A stretch of DNA of 50,525 nucleotides from Spirochaetales bacterium UBA6872 (GCA_002452215.1 DKCO01000057.1:1-50525), one strand, 5' to 3'; shown: positions 15,867 through 25,009, numbered from the stretch's first letter. Translations and numbers: made by a program. The notes: generated by a model from the letters alone, not told the origin.

Positions 15867-17750
15867 TTACCAGCTTCTTCCACCGCCACCGGAGAATCCT
15901 CCTCCAGAAAAGCCGGAAAAACCTGAGAATGAATGACTTCCACCTCCGCCTGAACGGGGAGAATTGGTTTTTATTATTTCTCTTTGCATTTGTCTGTAGC
16001 AATGCCTTGAGCGTCTTATCAAAGAAGAATAGAACATTGCATCCATAAGACTATCTGTTGGCGAGTAGTACCAAGAGCACTTTTGAATATAGAGATTCTT
16101 GAATTTGTTTGCCCAAGTATCCTCTAGGCCAAAGACAATTGCATATGAGAGTGTCCTATAGAAGATGTCGGGATCATCTTGGATGAGCAATTTCAATTTG
16201 TCTATTTCAACTCGTTCGATAAAATCTTTGTAGCCGATGCACTCTTCCAATGTTCTCTCCCCATATTCGCTTCTCTTTTCTGTTGATGCAACAGCTATGG
16301 AGGATATTAGGAACGACAATGCTGCTACTATTGGTTGGATCAATGCAACAACATTGTAAGTCAAGCTTAGATTCACAACAAAATTGGCCAATACAAACAT
16401 AAATAGAACTATCAAACAGAGAAGAGAGAGCATTGCACTCTTGAATTTGCTTCTAAGATAGAATTTGGAGATAATGTTAGCTACTGATAGGTATATTATC
16501 GAAACTCCAATCAAATTTATGATTGCTAAAACCAAAGTAAGCAATCCTGGAGATGCAAGAGAGCATACCGCGCCGGATATTATTGCAAAGAGAAGCAAAA
16601 GTGCGATATTTATCTTCTTCTTTTTTTCGGATTTTGGGTCCTTTAATGACTCAGAGGCTGTAAATTGCGCCTTTACAAGGGGGAAGACCTTAGTTGCTTT
16701 CAGACCAAACTCCTCTGATTCCAAGTCTTTGAATGTAACTGTATCGCCTTGTTTGAACAAAAGAGCAAATAGATTCCGCTCTGCTTTGCTTTCATCTGCT
16801 GGCACGTCTTTTTGCTTTATGAATGTGAATGAGTTTTTATCTCTTTCTTCTATTTTCAGGTATCCTTTATCGGCCCAATAGAAGAACATAGCTGTAACTT
16901 CATCATCTCCTAACGAATTTCCGTTGTAGACATATGATACATCCATCGGATTGAAATCCTTTGGAGGATGGAATGTTACAGGGGGCGTAAGTGGTTTATC
17001 GATACCGTAGCGCCTATAGCTTAGTATTGCATAAAGTGCAAATAGAATTGGTACTAAAATCGAAATAGGCAATACTATGTTTGCAATCTTGCCAACATCT
17101 TTTGCTTGCCTTGAGAAGTATCCATTATCCATTTCTACTCTAAGCGTTAATGCTTGGTAGCTTTCTAGGACATTTAATTTGCCATTTATTGTGAGCATGT
17201 CAGGCGAAAGCGAGAACTGTGCATTGCGATCTGAACCATAGTCGCCAAATGTAACCCATATTCTGTTTTTGTCCAAAGGCTTTGGGAATGAGACGCTATA
17301 GCTTATGTCTCTTATGGGGCAATCCCATGCGGCTGATATCAAGTTGTAGTAGAACTCATCATAGTCATCTGGATAGATATCGCCTCCAAGATCGTAATCG
17401 TAAGAGATCAAGATTCGTTGCTTGCCATCTAGATATTTGGAGCTATCACCAAGGCGCAAAGAGACAAAGCCGTTTTCTTTGCTTATTGATAGAGGCATAT
17501 TGCTCTTGATGTTATCGACTTTTGCAAATATTGTGCTCCATATGTTATTTGGGTTGCTGAATATATACTCTATATCTCGATAGATTCCATGAGATGGGGC
17601 AGTGAAGACTACATTCATATCCTCTGTTATATGAGCTTTTCCCGCTTCATCTACTTTTATGTTTATATCATACCCGTCTATATAGAAATTCTCTGCAAAG
17701 AGGGATATAGACAAAGCTAGTACAAATATAAATATGGCAAATCTTTTCAT
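15867..17750 (-). CDS. DUF2207 membrane protein with Gly-rich tail
   Basis: 627 aa. A cleavable signal (FAIFIFVLALSISLFAE) is followed by an extracytoplasmic beta-rich DUF2207 domain (about 20-215), a membrane segment near 218-242, a cytoplasmic part, and a cluster of membrane helices at about 375-500. The C-terminus ends in FSGFSGGGFSGGGG, the Gly/Ser tail typical of this family. The start ATG overlaps the lemA stop (TAATG). LemA-DUF2207 pairs are widespread; their exact job in the envelope is not established. Confidence 0.88.
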   Translation of the reverse strand: MKRFAIFIFVLALSISLFAENFYIDGYDINIKVDEAGKAHITEDMNVVFTAPSHGIYRDIEYIFSNPNNIWSTIFAKVDNIKSNMPLSISKENGFVSLRLGDSSKYLDGKQRILISYDYDLGGDIYPDDYDEFYYNLISAAWDCPIRDISYSVSFPKPLDKNRIWVTFGDYGSDRNAQFSLSPDMLTINGKLNVLESYQALTLRVEMDNGYFSRQAKDVGKIANIVLPISILVPILFALYAILSYRRYGIDKPLTPPVTFHPPKDFNPMDVSYVYNGNSLGDDEVTAMFFYWADKGYLKIEERDKNSFTFIKQKDVPADESKAERNLFALLFKQGDTVTFKDLESEEFGLKATKVFPLVKAQFTASESLKDPKSEKKKKINIALLLLFAIISGAVCSLASPGLLTLVLAIINLIGVSIIYLSVANIISKFYLRSKFKSAMLSLLCLIVLFMFVLANFVVNLSLTYNVVALIQPIVAALSFLISSIAVASTEKRSEYGERTLEECIGYKDFIERVEIDKLKLLIQDDPDIFYRTLSYAIVFGLEDTWANKFKNLYIQKCSWYYSPTDSLMDAMFYSSLIRRSRHCYRQMQREIIKTNSPRSGGGGSHSFSGFSGFSGGGFSGGGGRSW

Positions 17751-18301
17751 TAGAAACTTACTTTAGGAGCTGTTCTAGCTGCATCATCTGCCTTCACATA
17801 ATCCAGTTTCTTGAAGTGAAATGCCGATGCAATAATGTTGGATGGGAATGTTTGTATCCTGTCATTGAAGTTGCGAGCTGTTGCATTGTAGTACTTTCTT
17901 GAATCCAACAGATCGCGCTCTACATTATTAAGACTTTCCTGAAGAGCGATGAAGTTTTGATTAGCTTTCAACTCTGGATATGACTCAGAAAGGGCAAATA
18001 GCGATCTCAATGATTGTGTGACAACATTGTCGGCTTTGTCTTTCTCTGCAACACCTTTTGCTGCAACAGCTTGATTCCTTGCCTCTATTACTTTTTCCAA
18101 AGTGGAGCTCTCATGCTTTGCATATCCTTTTACTGTCTCTACAAGGTTAGGGATCAAATCATATCTTTGAGTAAGATGTGCATCTATTGCAGCCTCTGCT
18201 TCTTCTGCTTTGTTTCGTGATCGAATAAGAGAGTTGTAAATTGATACAGAAACGATTAATACAATTGCAACAATTGCTATGACTATAATCAAAGCTGTCA
18301 T
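17750..18301 (-). CDS. lemA: LemA family protein
   Basis: 183 aa, the usual LemA length. One N-terminal membrane anchor (about 3-22) is followed by a long helical domain with the signature RYDLIPNLVETVKGYAKHE (about 46-64), ARNQAVAA and the C-terminal ARNFNDRIQTFPSN. LemA proteins are membrane-anchored helical bundles of poorly known function. A strong AGGAGG ribosome-binding site precedes the ATG. It heads the lemA-DUF2207-AKR operon and is divergent from mnmA over 91 bp. Confidence 0.94.
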   Translation of the reverse strand: MTALIIVIAIVAIVLIVSVSIYNSLIRSRNKAEEAEAAIDAHLTQRYDLIPNLVETVKGYAKHESSTLEKVIEARNQAVAAKGVAEKDKADNVVTQSLRSLFALSESYPELKANQNFIALQESLNNVERDLLDSRKYYNATARNFNDRIQTFPSNIIASAFHFKKLDYVKADDAARTAPKVSF

Positions 18302-18377
18302 AAACGGCCTCCTAGTAAATTGATATTACATTGTAACTTTCAATTTCAACATGGGCAATGATTAAAAAAGCTCTTTA

Positions 18378-18386
18378 TGCTATGAT
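18378..18386 (+). promoter_or_regulatory. Extended -10 promoter of mnmA, leaderless type
   Basis: TGC-TATGAT (18378-18386) followed by 6 nt and the ATG at 18393. The TG dinucleotide one base before the -10 compensates for a weak -35 (ATGATT). No Shine-Dalgarno site. Confidence 0.5.
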
Positions 18387-18392
18387 TGACGT

Positions 18393-19472
18393 ATGGCTAA
18401 GAAAGTATTAGTAGGAATGTCTGGAGGAATCGACTCGTCTGTTACAGCTTTGCTTTTGAAAAAGCAAGGGTATGATGTTGAAGGTATTACAATGCTTGTC
18501 TGGAAAAAGGATAGCCCATATCCTGCTCCTGTAAGCTCCAACAGTTGTTATAATCCAGGAGAAGAAAAAGATCTCGTAGAAATAAAAGAGATATGCGAAA
18601 AGATAGGGATCAAGCACCATGTTGTTGATTGCTCGGATTTGTATGAATCAACAGTGCTTGATAATTTCAGGTCGGAATATATGAATGGTAGAACACCAAA
18701 TCCATGTATTTGGTGCAATAGCAGGATAAAATTCGGAGCGATGGTAGATAAAGCAAGAGAGCTTTTCGATTTCGATTATTTCGCAACAGGGCACTATGCA
18801 AGGATTGAAAAGGGCGATAATGGCCGCTATCAACTATTGAAGGCTGTAGATTTGAAAAAGGATCAAAGCTATTTTCTTTCGCGCCTTAACCAGAAACAGC
18901 TTTCGACAACTCTTTTTCCGCTTGGTTCTATGTACAAGAGCGATATTAGGAAAATAGACGAGGAGTATGGTTTTCATCTGCCAGGGCAAAGCGAGAGCCA
19001 GGATTTCTATGGTGGTGATTATACAGATCTTTTGTCTGTTGAGGACAAAGATGGCGATATCGTTTTATTCGACTCTGGAAAGGTTCTTGGACACCACAAA
19101 GGGTTCTGGCACTATACAATCGGCCAGAGAAAAGGGCTAGGGGTTGCATATACAGAGCCGCTTTTTGTAATAGCGCTTGACCCTAAGGAGAACAAAGTCA
19201 TTGTCGGTACTGAAAAGCTGACGCACCAGAGCAAGGTGTATGCCAAGAATGTATCGTGGCTTGGCGATACAGACTTCGATAAAGACAAGATATATTTTGC
19301 GAAAATCCGCTCGACATCCCAAGGCGATGCTGCTAGAGCCCATAAGACAGAAGATGGCTTTGCTTTGGAGTTCTTGACCGATGTGAAGGCTGCAACACCA
19401 GGACAGAGTGCTGTTGTGTACGATGGTGATCGAGTAATAGCATCAGGAGTAATTTACGATTCAAAATTATAG
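18393..19472 (+). CDS. mnmA: tRNA-specific 2-thiouridylase, atypical cysteines
   Basis: Adenylates and thiolates U34 of Lys/Glu/Gln tRNAs. 359 aa. The PP-loop is VGMSGGIDSS (8-16), and NSRIKFG, ATGHYARI and IGQRKGLGV are all present. Two points differ from E. coli MnmA. The Asp of the DxxC motif is Cys (C105-I-W-C108), and the second catalytic Cys, expected in an SQDICF-like motif, is replaced (SQDFYGG, Y206). Additional Cys occur at 52, 68 and 80 in a stretch longer than in E. coli. The chemistry may therefore use an Fe-S cluster or other thiols (inference). Followed 30 bp later by nagB. Confidence 0.93.
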   Translation: MAKKVLVGMSGGIDSSVTALLLKKQGYDVEGITMLVWKKDSPYPAPVSSNSCYNPGEEKDLVEIKEICEKIGIKHHVVDCSDLYESTVLDNFRSEYMNGRTPNPCIWCNSRIKFGAMVDKARELFDFDYFATGHYARIEKGDNGRYQLLKAVDLKKDQSYFLSRLNQKQLSTTLFPLGSMYKSDIRKIDEEYGFHLPGQSESQDFYGGDYTDLLSVEDKDGDIVLFDSGKVLGHHKGFWHYTIGQRKGLGVAYTEPLFVIALDPKENKVIVGTEKLTHQSKVYAKNVSWLGDTDFDKDKIYFAKIRSTSQGDAARAHKTEDGFALEFLTDVKAATPGQSAVVYDGDRVIASGVIYDSKL

Positions 19473-19502
19473 ATCTCAAACTTTGATAAGGAGGTAAATC
19501 AG

Positions 19503-20312
19503 GTGAGAGTCATTATTGAACCAGACTATGAAAATTTGTCCTTATGGGCTGCAAGATATATTGCAAAGAGGATCAAGGAACATCAAAGAGTGAGCGTTCG
19601 CCCATTTGTCCTTGGACTTCCGACAGGCTCGTCGCCAATTGGAACATACAAAGAGCTTATTCGACTTAATAAAGAAGGGTATGTTTCTTTCAGGAATGTT
19701 GTGACATTCAATATGGATGAGTATGTTGGGCTTGCTGAGGATCATCCGCAATCATACCATACGTTTATGCACACCAACTTCTTTGACCATGTAGATATTC
19801 CGAAGGAGAATATCAACATACTGGATGGAAATGCAAAAGACCTTGAGAAAGAGTGCAATGATTATGAAGCAAAGATAAAGAGTTATGGAGGAATAGACCT
19901 TTTCTTGGGTGGCATTGGGGCCGATGGGCACATTGCATTCAATGAGCCTTTCTCATCACTCTCGTCTAGAACGCGAGTAAAGTCGCTCACTTATGACACA
20001 AAGGTAATGAACTCAAGGTTCTTCGATGGTGATATATCAAAAGTACCATCAAATGCTTTGACTGTTGGAGTTAAGACAGTTACAGATAGCAAAGAGGTTA
20101 TTGTTCTTGTAAATGGTCACATGAAAGCTAGGGCCCTTGCTGCCACAATAGAGGGTGGAGTGTCGCAAGTCTGGACTTGCTCAGCGCTGCAGATGCATCC
20201 AAAAGCCATAATTGTTTGCGATGAGCCGTCTTGTGGAGAGTTGAAGGTTAGCACATACAAGTACTTTAAGGATATTGAGTCAAAGAGCTTGGATGTGAAT
20301 ATGATTTTGTAA
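19503..20312 (+). CDS. nagB: Glucosamine-6-phosphate deaminase
   Basis: Converts glucosamine-6-phosphate to fructose-6-phosphate and ammonia. 269 aa from a GTG behind GGAGGT. Catalytic residues stand at the same numbers as in E. coli: D72 (FNMDEY), D141 and H143 (GADGHIAF) and E148 (NEP). The phosphate-binding loop LPTGSSP is at 39-45. No nagA or amino-sugar transporter is adjacent; it is probably co-transcribed with mnmA. Confidence 0.97.
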   Translation: MRVIIEPDYENLSLWAARYIAKRIKEHQRVSVRPFVLGLPTGSSPIGTYKELIRLNKEGYVSFRNVVTFNMDEYVGLAEDHPQSYHTFMHTNFFDHVDIPKENINILDGNAKDLEKECNDYEAKIKSYGGIDLFLGGIGADGHIAFNEPFSSLSSRTRVKSLTYDTKVMNSRFFDGDISKVPSNALTVGVKTVTDSKEVIVLVNGHMKARALAATIEGGVSQVWTCSALQMHPKAIIVCDEPSCGELKVSTYKYFKDIESKSLDVNMIL

Positions 20313-20321
20313 GTGATATAG

Positions 20322-20362
20322 CAAAAGGCTGCCACAAGATGCAAGTTCGCGTAAGTGGCAGC
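20322..20362 (-). terminator. Terminator between nagB and the YolD gene
   Basis: GCTGCCAC (20328-20335) and GTGGCAGC (20355-20362) form a perfect 8-bp stem with a 19-nt loop. The T-rich tail (CTTTTGC) is on the minus strand, so it ends the polymerase/YolD operon; it may also slow the nagB transcript. Confidence 0.6.
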
Positions 20363-20369
20363 TTGGCCG

Positions 20370-20735
20370 TCATGTCGTGATAGAAAGAATGTCGTCTATT
20401 TTGATTTTTGTCTTGTCATCCATTATGAGGACGTGATCAATTGCCTTCTTTATGCATCCTTCGGATTTTATGTACTCATCACTGTTGAAGTAAGTTATCT
20501 TTGCTCTTCTATTGCTATTGATCAAAGTACATAGCTTTTCGTTTATCTCTTTCTTCTCATCATCGCTTAGCTCTATTTTATCGAATTTTACTCTTTCTTT
20601 TTCACTCAATGCGTCTTCATAGCCTTTGAGGGCCGCAAAAGGTGAGAATTGTGCTGCCCTTTGAGCTCTTGTCATTCTTGGCATTTTGGGCTCTGGGCGG
20701 GGCATATTTATTATATCCAAGTAGTCATCTTTCAT
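20370..20735 (-). CDS. YolD-like protein
   Basis: 121 aa. The signature MTRAQRAAQFSPFAAL (about 21-36) plus the following GYEDAL identifies the YolD-like family, small proteins usually encoded beside a Y-family polymerase and thought to act with it. The C-terminal half is a small beta-rich domain. It overlaps the polymerase gene by 4 nt (ATGA), so the two are translationally coupled. Confidence 0.88.
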   Translation of the reverse strand: MKDDYLDIINMPRPEPKMPRMTRAQRAAQFSPFAALKGYEDALSEKERVKFDKIELSDDEKKEINEKLCTLINSNRRAKITYFNSDEYIKSEGCIKKAIDHVLIMDDKTKIKIDDILSITT

Positions 20736-22231
20736 GCTTTATGCCCTCCTATTTGCGTATTTCTTTCTATTGCTGTGGCTCCTTCTTTGAAATCCAAGCC
20801 CTTTAGAATTGAATTGTTGCCATAGCGTTTTTTTATATCTATAAGGGTTCTTTGCATCGATCTTTCTCTCTTTAGATCTATCTCTTTCTGATCCTTTTCA
20901 GCTTTCTCTTTCTCGTAGTCTATAAAGAGGTCGAGCTCTATTGTGTCTTTAGGCACACTATCTTCGTTTAGGACATTGCAAGCTGTGATGCACAACCTCC
21001 TTATGAGGAGATCCTTGTTTGCAATTTTTTCAAAAAGTGATGATGTTTTTTCTGAGAGTATCATCAGAGATGATGTGTAGTTTTCAAGATTTATATTGCC
21101 TTGAGAGTGCTTTGGTACAGCTCTTCCATAGTAGTCTTTCTTTATTTCTCCTAGAAAATCATTTTTTATATTCTCTTTGTCATATCCTATAGATATGCTT
21201 ATTTGGTTTGTTGCAAGGCGCTTCGAAAACAGATCCAATGCCAACTCGTTTGCCATTTCCATCATGACAGTCTGTGCTTTCTCGTAAGTATAGGCAGAGG
21301 AGAGCACTTGGCCCGAACTTACGCTGTTTGATTCTGGTTTGTATGACTTTATATCCTTCATTGTACATGGCTCATAACCCCAAGCATGGTCAATCAAAAG
21401 CTCTGCATTTATCCCAAAAAGCTTATACAACAGATCCTGGTTGTGGTATCTGTCGCCAGCACCTAGAGAGCAACGAGCGATATCACCCATTGTATATAGC
21501 CGAGCGTTCTCCAGTCTGTTCATGTAGCCACGCCCGATCCTCCAGAAATCTGATAGTGGACGATGAGTCCAAAGTTTTTGCCTGTAGCTCATTTGGTCAA
21601 GTTGGGCAATGCGTGCACCATTTTCATCCTCAGGCATGTGTTTTGCTATGATATCCATTGCAACTTTTGCAAGATATAGGTTGGTTCCTATCCCGGCTGT
21701 CGCTGTTATGCCAGTTGTCTTGAATACATCTGCGATGATAGTTGTTGCAAACTCTTTTGGCGTTTTCTTGTAAAGCTTTAAGTAGTCGGTTGCATCTATG
21801 AACACTTCATCGATTGAATAGACGTGCATATCGTCTGGAGAGACATACTTAAGGTATATGCTGTATATTTCTGCGCTTTTCTTGATGTAATAAGCCATTC
21901 TTGGCATGGCTACCAAATAATCTACAGCAAGCTCTGGGTGGCTATCTAGGACTCTTGCATTTGCAGATTTTCCATAGAATCGTCTCTTTGGTGCAAGCTT
22001 GAGCCTTTCTTCGTTTATCTTTGCTAGCTTTTGATTTACTTCAAACAACCTGAGCCTTCCTGGAATTCCATAGGCTTTTAGAGCTGGAGTCACAGCGAGG
22101 CAAATCGTCTTGTCGCTGCGGCTTTCGTCAGCAACTACAAGATTTGTCTCAAGCGGATCAAGCCCTAATGCGACACACTCTGCTGATGCATAGAATGATT
22201 TCAAGTCAATAGCTATGTATATTCTATCCAT
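20732..22231 (-). CDS. Y-family DNA polymerase (UvrX/UmuC-like)
   Basis: Translesion polymerase, 499 aa. Metal-binding carboxylates: D9 in IAIDLKSFYAS, and D141-E142 in the SIDE motif. The steric residues F13-Y14 follow the first Asp. TAGIGTNLYLAKVAMDI (about 176-192) is the thumb-proximal helix, then helix-hairpin-helix-like and little-finger regions. The C-terminal about 60 residues are charged and helical. The pairing with a YolD-like gene is common in Firmicutes and their mobile elements. It starts 8 nt after the glycerophosphodiesterase gene with only a weak GAAGAA site. Confidence 0.93.
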   Translation of the reverse strand: MDRIYIAIDLKSFYASAECVALGLDPLETNLVVADESRSDKTICLAVTPALKAYGIPGRLRLFEVNQKLAKINEERLKLAPKRRFYGKSANARVLDSHPELAVDYLVAMPRMAYYIKKSAEIYSIYLKYVSPDDMHVYSIDEVFIDATDYLKLYKKTPKEFATTIIADVFKTTGITATAGIGTNLYLAKVAMDIIAKHMPEDENGARIAQLDQMSYRQKLWTHRPLSDFWRIGRGYMNRLENARLYTMGDIARCSLGAGDRYHNQDLLYKLFGINAELLIDHAWGYEPCTMKDIKSYKPESNSVSSGQVLSSAYTYEKAQTVMMEMANELALDLFSKRLATNQISISIGYDKENIKNDFLGEIKKDYYGRAVPKHSQGNINLENYTSSLMILSEKTSSLFEKIANKDLLIRRLCITACNVLNEDSVPKDTIELDLFIDYEKEKAEKDQKEIDLKRERSMQRTLIDIKKRYGNNSILKGLDFKEGATAIERNTQIGGHKA

Positions 22232-22239
22232 TTGAATAA

Positions 22240-23049
22240 TTATTCTTCTGTTCTAAGTCCCATTTTTTTGGCGACTTTTATCAAAAGCCGTGGATTGTCT
22301 GTCATTATAGTATCGACTCCAAGAGAGAAGAGTCTCTCCATCTCATCCTCATCATTGATTGTCCATACCATTATGACAGCGTCTTTTTTATGCATTTTTT
22401 CAACGAAGTCCTTGGTTATGACTTTTATTGGTCCTTGTTCGACAGGCACTTGGAATATAGTCTTTCTTTTGAAAGGTTTATTGGAGTATAGTGCTCTGAA
22501 TAAGACCTTTGGGATAACTTCAACTGTCGTGATCGACGTAAGGATATCTGGAGCTTTTTTTCTGAGTTTTTTCAAGTTGCTAAGATGGAATGAAGCTCCG
22601 CAAACTCTGTTCTCTGCATGGTTTTGCCTTATGATGGAGATAAACTCATCGACGATCTCTGGCTCCTTGCTCTTCAAGTCGATGTTGAATCTCTCGTCTG
22701 GGCAAGCTTTCAATGCCTCGTCTAGCGTACACATCCTTACGCCTTTTGCTCTGAAAGGGAATGTCTTGCCATCGTCTTTTGTGAATGTGTAACCTGCATC
22801 GAGCTTTTTCAGTTCATCTAATGTATGGCTTTCAATGGTCCCTTTGCCATTTGTGTTTCTTTCCAAGGTTGGATCATGCCATATGACCAGCTTTTTATCC
22901 TTGGTAAGGTGCACGTCTGTCTCGATTACATCGATTTTTAGCTTTGCAGCAGATAAAAATGCGTCCAACGTGTTTTCTGGGAAATTTGCACTATCGCCAC
23001 GATGTGCAACTACTCTTGGCATTGGATTTAGAAAAGATGTGCTATTCAT
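22240..23049 (-). CDS. Glycerophosphodiester phosphodiesterase
   Basis: 269 aa from the ATG at 23049, preceded by GAAGGA and overlapping the upstream gene's stop. GDPD-family TIM barrel: VAHRGDSANFPENTLDAF (about 13-30) supplies the catalytic His-Arg and Glu, IETDVHLTKDKKLVIWHD (about 41-58) supplies the metal-binding E-x-D and the second catalytic His. MVWTINDEDEM and MTDNPRLL complete the barrel. It hydrolyses deacylated phospholipids to glycerol-3-phosphate and alcohol. No signal peptide, so cytoplasmic. Middle gene of a methyltransferase-GDPD-polymerase-YolD series. Confidence 0.92.
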   Translation of the reverse strand: MNSTSFLNPMPRVVAHRGDSANFPENTLDAFLSAAKLKIDVIETDVHLTKDKKLVIWHDPTLERNTNGKGTIESHTLDELKKLDAGYTFTKDDGKTFPFRAKGVRMCTLDEALKACPDERFNIDLKSKEPEIVDEFISIIRQNHAENRVCGASFHLSNLKKLRKKAPDILTSITTVEVIPKVLFRALYSNKPFKRKTIFQVPVEQGPIKVITKDFVEKMHKKDAVIMVWTINDEDEMERLFSLGVDTIMTDNPRLLIKVAKKMGLRTEE

Positions 23050-23782
23050 TAGAGTCCTTCTTGTATTTGACGATGTTCTCCATCTTCCTGAATATTTTCT
23101 CAAAGCGTTGCATCTCGCTCTCTGCGAGCCCAGCTCTTTCTATGATGTCAGACAATAATTGCTTTGTCCATTTTGTCTCTTCATCCCATTTGTAGTAGCC
23201 TATTGCATCAAGGTGAGATGATATCTCATCAACACCCTTTTGGATTCGCATCTTGTCGATTGCAACCATTCCTTGCTTATAGGGAAGAGAATGTTGGAAA
23301 AGCGCGTAGCATATTATCTGGACAGCTTGTGCAAGATTCAATGAAGGAAACAACTCTGATGTGGCAATTGTCACGATAGATGAGCATTTGTTTACCTCAT
23401 CATCTCTTAGTCCATCTGATTCTCGTCCGAACACAATCGATACTTTTCCCTCATTAAGCGTTGAGATCTTCTTTGCAAGTTGCTCGGGAGAGTATGAGCT
23501 GAGTTTTCTGAATTTTCCTCTGCGTCTTGTCGCTCCGATTGAAAAAATCGAGCCTTCTAGTGCTTCGTCAAGAGTTTTGTATCTTTTTGCTTTTTCCCAC
23601 AAATCTGATGCATGTAGAGCAAGCGTTCTTACTCTGTTGTCATCATATTCCGCATCACCGACGATCCCAAGATTCATCAGTCCCATTGTTTTCATTGCTC
23701 TACATACTGAGCCAATATTTGCTCCGTCTTGGGTTTCCACAAGCACAATCTCTATGCGTTCAAGCCACTTTTCATCTTGCAT
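23042..23782 (-). CDS. SPOUT RNA methyltransferase (TrmJ-like)
   Basis: 246 aa TrmH/SpoU superfamily methyltransferase. The three SPOUT motifs are clear: N-x-G-S-V-C-R-A (22-29), VFGRESDGL (about 118-126) and PSLNLAQAVQII (about 145-156). Length and the helical C-terminal extension fit the TrmJ/LasT group, which 2'-O-methylates tRNA position 32. Target by homology only. TAGAAT lies 6 nt before the ATG with no Shine-Dalgarno site. It overlaps the GDPD gene by 8 nt and is divergent from the AI-2E-type permease over 56 bp. Confidence 0.88.
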   Translation of the reverse strand: MQDEKWLERIEIVLVETQDGANIGSVCRAMKTMGLMNLGIVGDAEYDDNRVRTLALHASDLWEKAKRYKTLDEALEGSIFSIGATRRRGKFRKLSSYSPEQLAKKISTLNEGKVSIVFGRESDGLRDDEVNKCSSIVTIATSELFPSLNLAQAVQIICYALFQHSLPYKQGMVAIDKMRIQKGVDEISSHLDAIGYYKWDEETKWTKQLLSDIIERAGLAESEMQRFEKIFRKMENIVKYKKDSNE

Positions 23783-23788
23783 AAAACG

Positions 23789-23831
23789 ATTCTAATCGAT
23801 ATTGAGTGCTTTTGCCATAAGAGTATATACT
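23789..23831. promoter_or_regulatory. Pair of divergent leaderless-type promoters
   Basis: In the 56-bp gap the minus strand has TAGAAT (23794-23789) 6 nt before the methyltransferase ATG. The plus strand has TTGAGT (23802-23807), 18 nt, TATACT (23826-23831), 7 nt, then the permease ATG at 23839. There is no room for leaders and neither ATG has a Shine-Dalgarno site. Confidence 0.55.
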
Positions 23832-23838
23832 TTGATTT

Positions 23839-24966
23839 ATGAGTACATTGAAAGAAGATTTGCATTCAAAGGCAGCCAATATTGCTATCGTCTTCATTGC
23901 TGTTGTAGTTGCTCTTTTTGTTATGAAGAGCCTTTCATCGGTGATAATTCCGATTCTTATTGCGATTTTTCTTTTCGTATTTGTAAATCCATTTTTGAAC
24001 AAGCTCGACAAATCGAGAGTGCCTAAGATGATTTCAATGGTGTTGGTCCTGATCTTGGTACTTTTTATTTTCATTTTGTTCTTCTATGCATTCTTCTCGA
24101 TTTTGAATGTGCTCATGGAAAAAGATAAGCTCGTATTTTATGCAGATAGAATAGCGTATTTAGACGCTATCATGACAGCTAAACTCAGGCAGATTTTTGA
24201 TATGTCTGTCGAGGATATGCCTTCGATTCTTGCTTGGGTCAACTTTGATTGGAATTCAATCTTGACATCCATTGCTGCAACAGCTAGCACGAAGTTCATC
24301 AACATACTAGGTGATGCAATGCTCATATTCCTATACTTGATGTTCTTGATACTTGAGCGTTCTACAATCTTGCCAAAGCTCGCTGTGGCTCTCCCAGAGA
24401 ACAAGGGCAAGCAACTTATAGACATAGTTGGGAGAATGAATAGGCAGACATCAAAGTATTTGTTATTGAAGGTTTTGATAAGTGCTGCAACAGGCGTGAT
24501 GTTCTATATAACTTCTGTTCTTGCTGGTGTCGATTTCCCTCTTGTATGGGGACTTCTTGCTTTCCTCTTGAATTTCATACCAACAATAGGTTCAATTGTT
24601 GTGACAGCATTAGCTATTTTTATGGCAACTGTGCAATTCATGCCTAATTGGGGAAGAATTGTTTTTATTGCGCTTCTGTATATATCGATTGAGATGATTC
24701 TTGGAAATATCATTGACCCTAAGCTTCAGGGAGTACAATTGAACATATCGCCACTAGTGATATTGATTTCACTTGCTGTCTGGGGCTATGTTTGGGGAAT
24801 TGTAGGGATGTTCTTGGCTGTTCCTTTGACATCTATGACACAAGTTGTTTGCTCGAATGTAAATGCATTGAAACCAATTGCTGTGCTTCTTTCTGCAGGA
24901 ACTGGCTACGCACGGGAAGAGGAGCGCAGAAGGCGAAGAAATAGGCATAGGAATCCAGCAATATAA
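23839..24966 (+). CDS. AI-2E transporter-family membrane protein
   Basis: 375 aa polytopic protein of the PF01594 family (TqsA/YdiK/PerM type). About eight hydrophobic segments occur in the usual grouping: two pairs at the N-terminus (about 12-50 and 65-95), an amphipathic middle, then several between 145 and 345. The conserved segment DFPLVWGLLAFLLNFIPTIGS (positions about 232-252) is diagnostic. It ends in a very basic Arg-rich tail. The transported substrate is unknown and the family name does not prove AI-2 export. Monocistronic, leaderless-type start. Confidence 0.9.
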   Translation: MSTLKEDLHSKAANIAIVFIAVVVALFVMKSLSSVIIPILIAIFLFVFVNPFLNKLDKSRVPKMISMVLVLILVLFIFILFFYAFFSILNVLMEKDKLVFYADRIAYLDAIMTAKLRQIFDMSVEDMPSILAWVNFDWNSILTSIAATASTKFINILGDAMLIFLYLMFLILERSTILPKLAVALPENKGKQLIDIVGRMNRQTSKYLLLKVLISAATGVMFYITSVLAGVDFPLVWGLLAFLLNFIPTIGSIVVTALAIFMATVQFMPNWGRIVFIALLYISIEMILGNIIDPKLQGVQLNISPLVILISLAVWGYVWGIVGMFLAVPLTSMTQVVCSNVNALKPIAVLLSAGTGYAREEERRRRRNRHRNPAI

Positions 24967-24980
24967 AACAACTTCGGCCG

Positions 24981-25009
24981 TTGACCATAACCAACTGTAT
25001 AACTAGAAT
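24981..25009 (+). promoter_or_regulatory. def promoter, leaderless type
   Basis: TTGACC (24981-24986), exactly 17 nt, TAGAAT (25004-25009), 7 nt, ATG at 25017. A longer reading frame would start at the TTG that is itself the -35 element, so it is not the real start. Confidence 0.75.
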
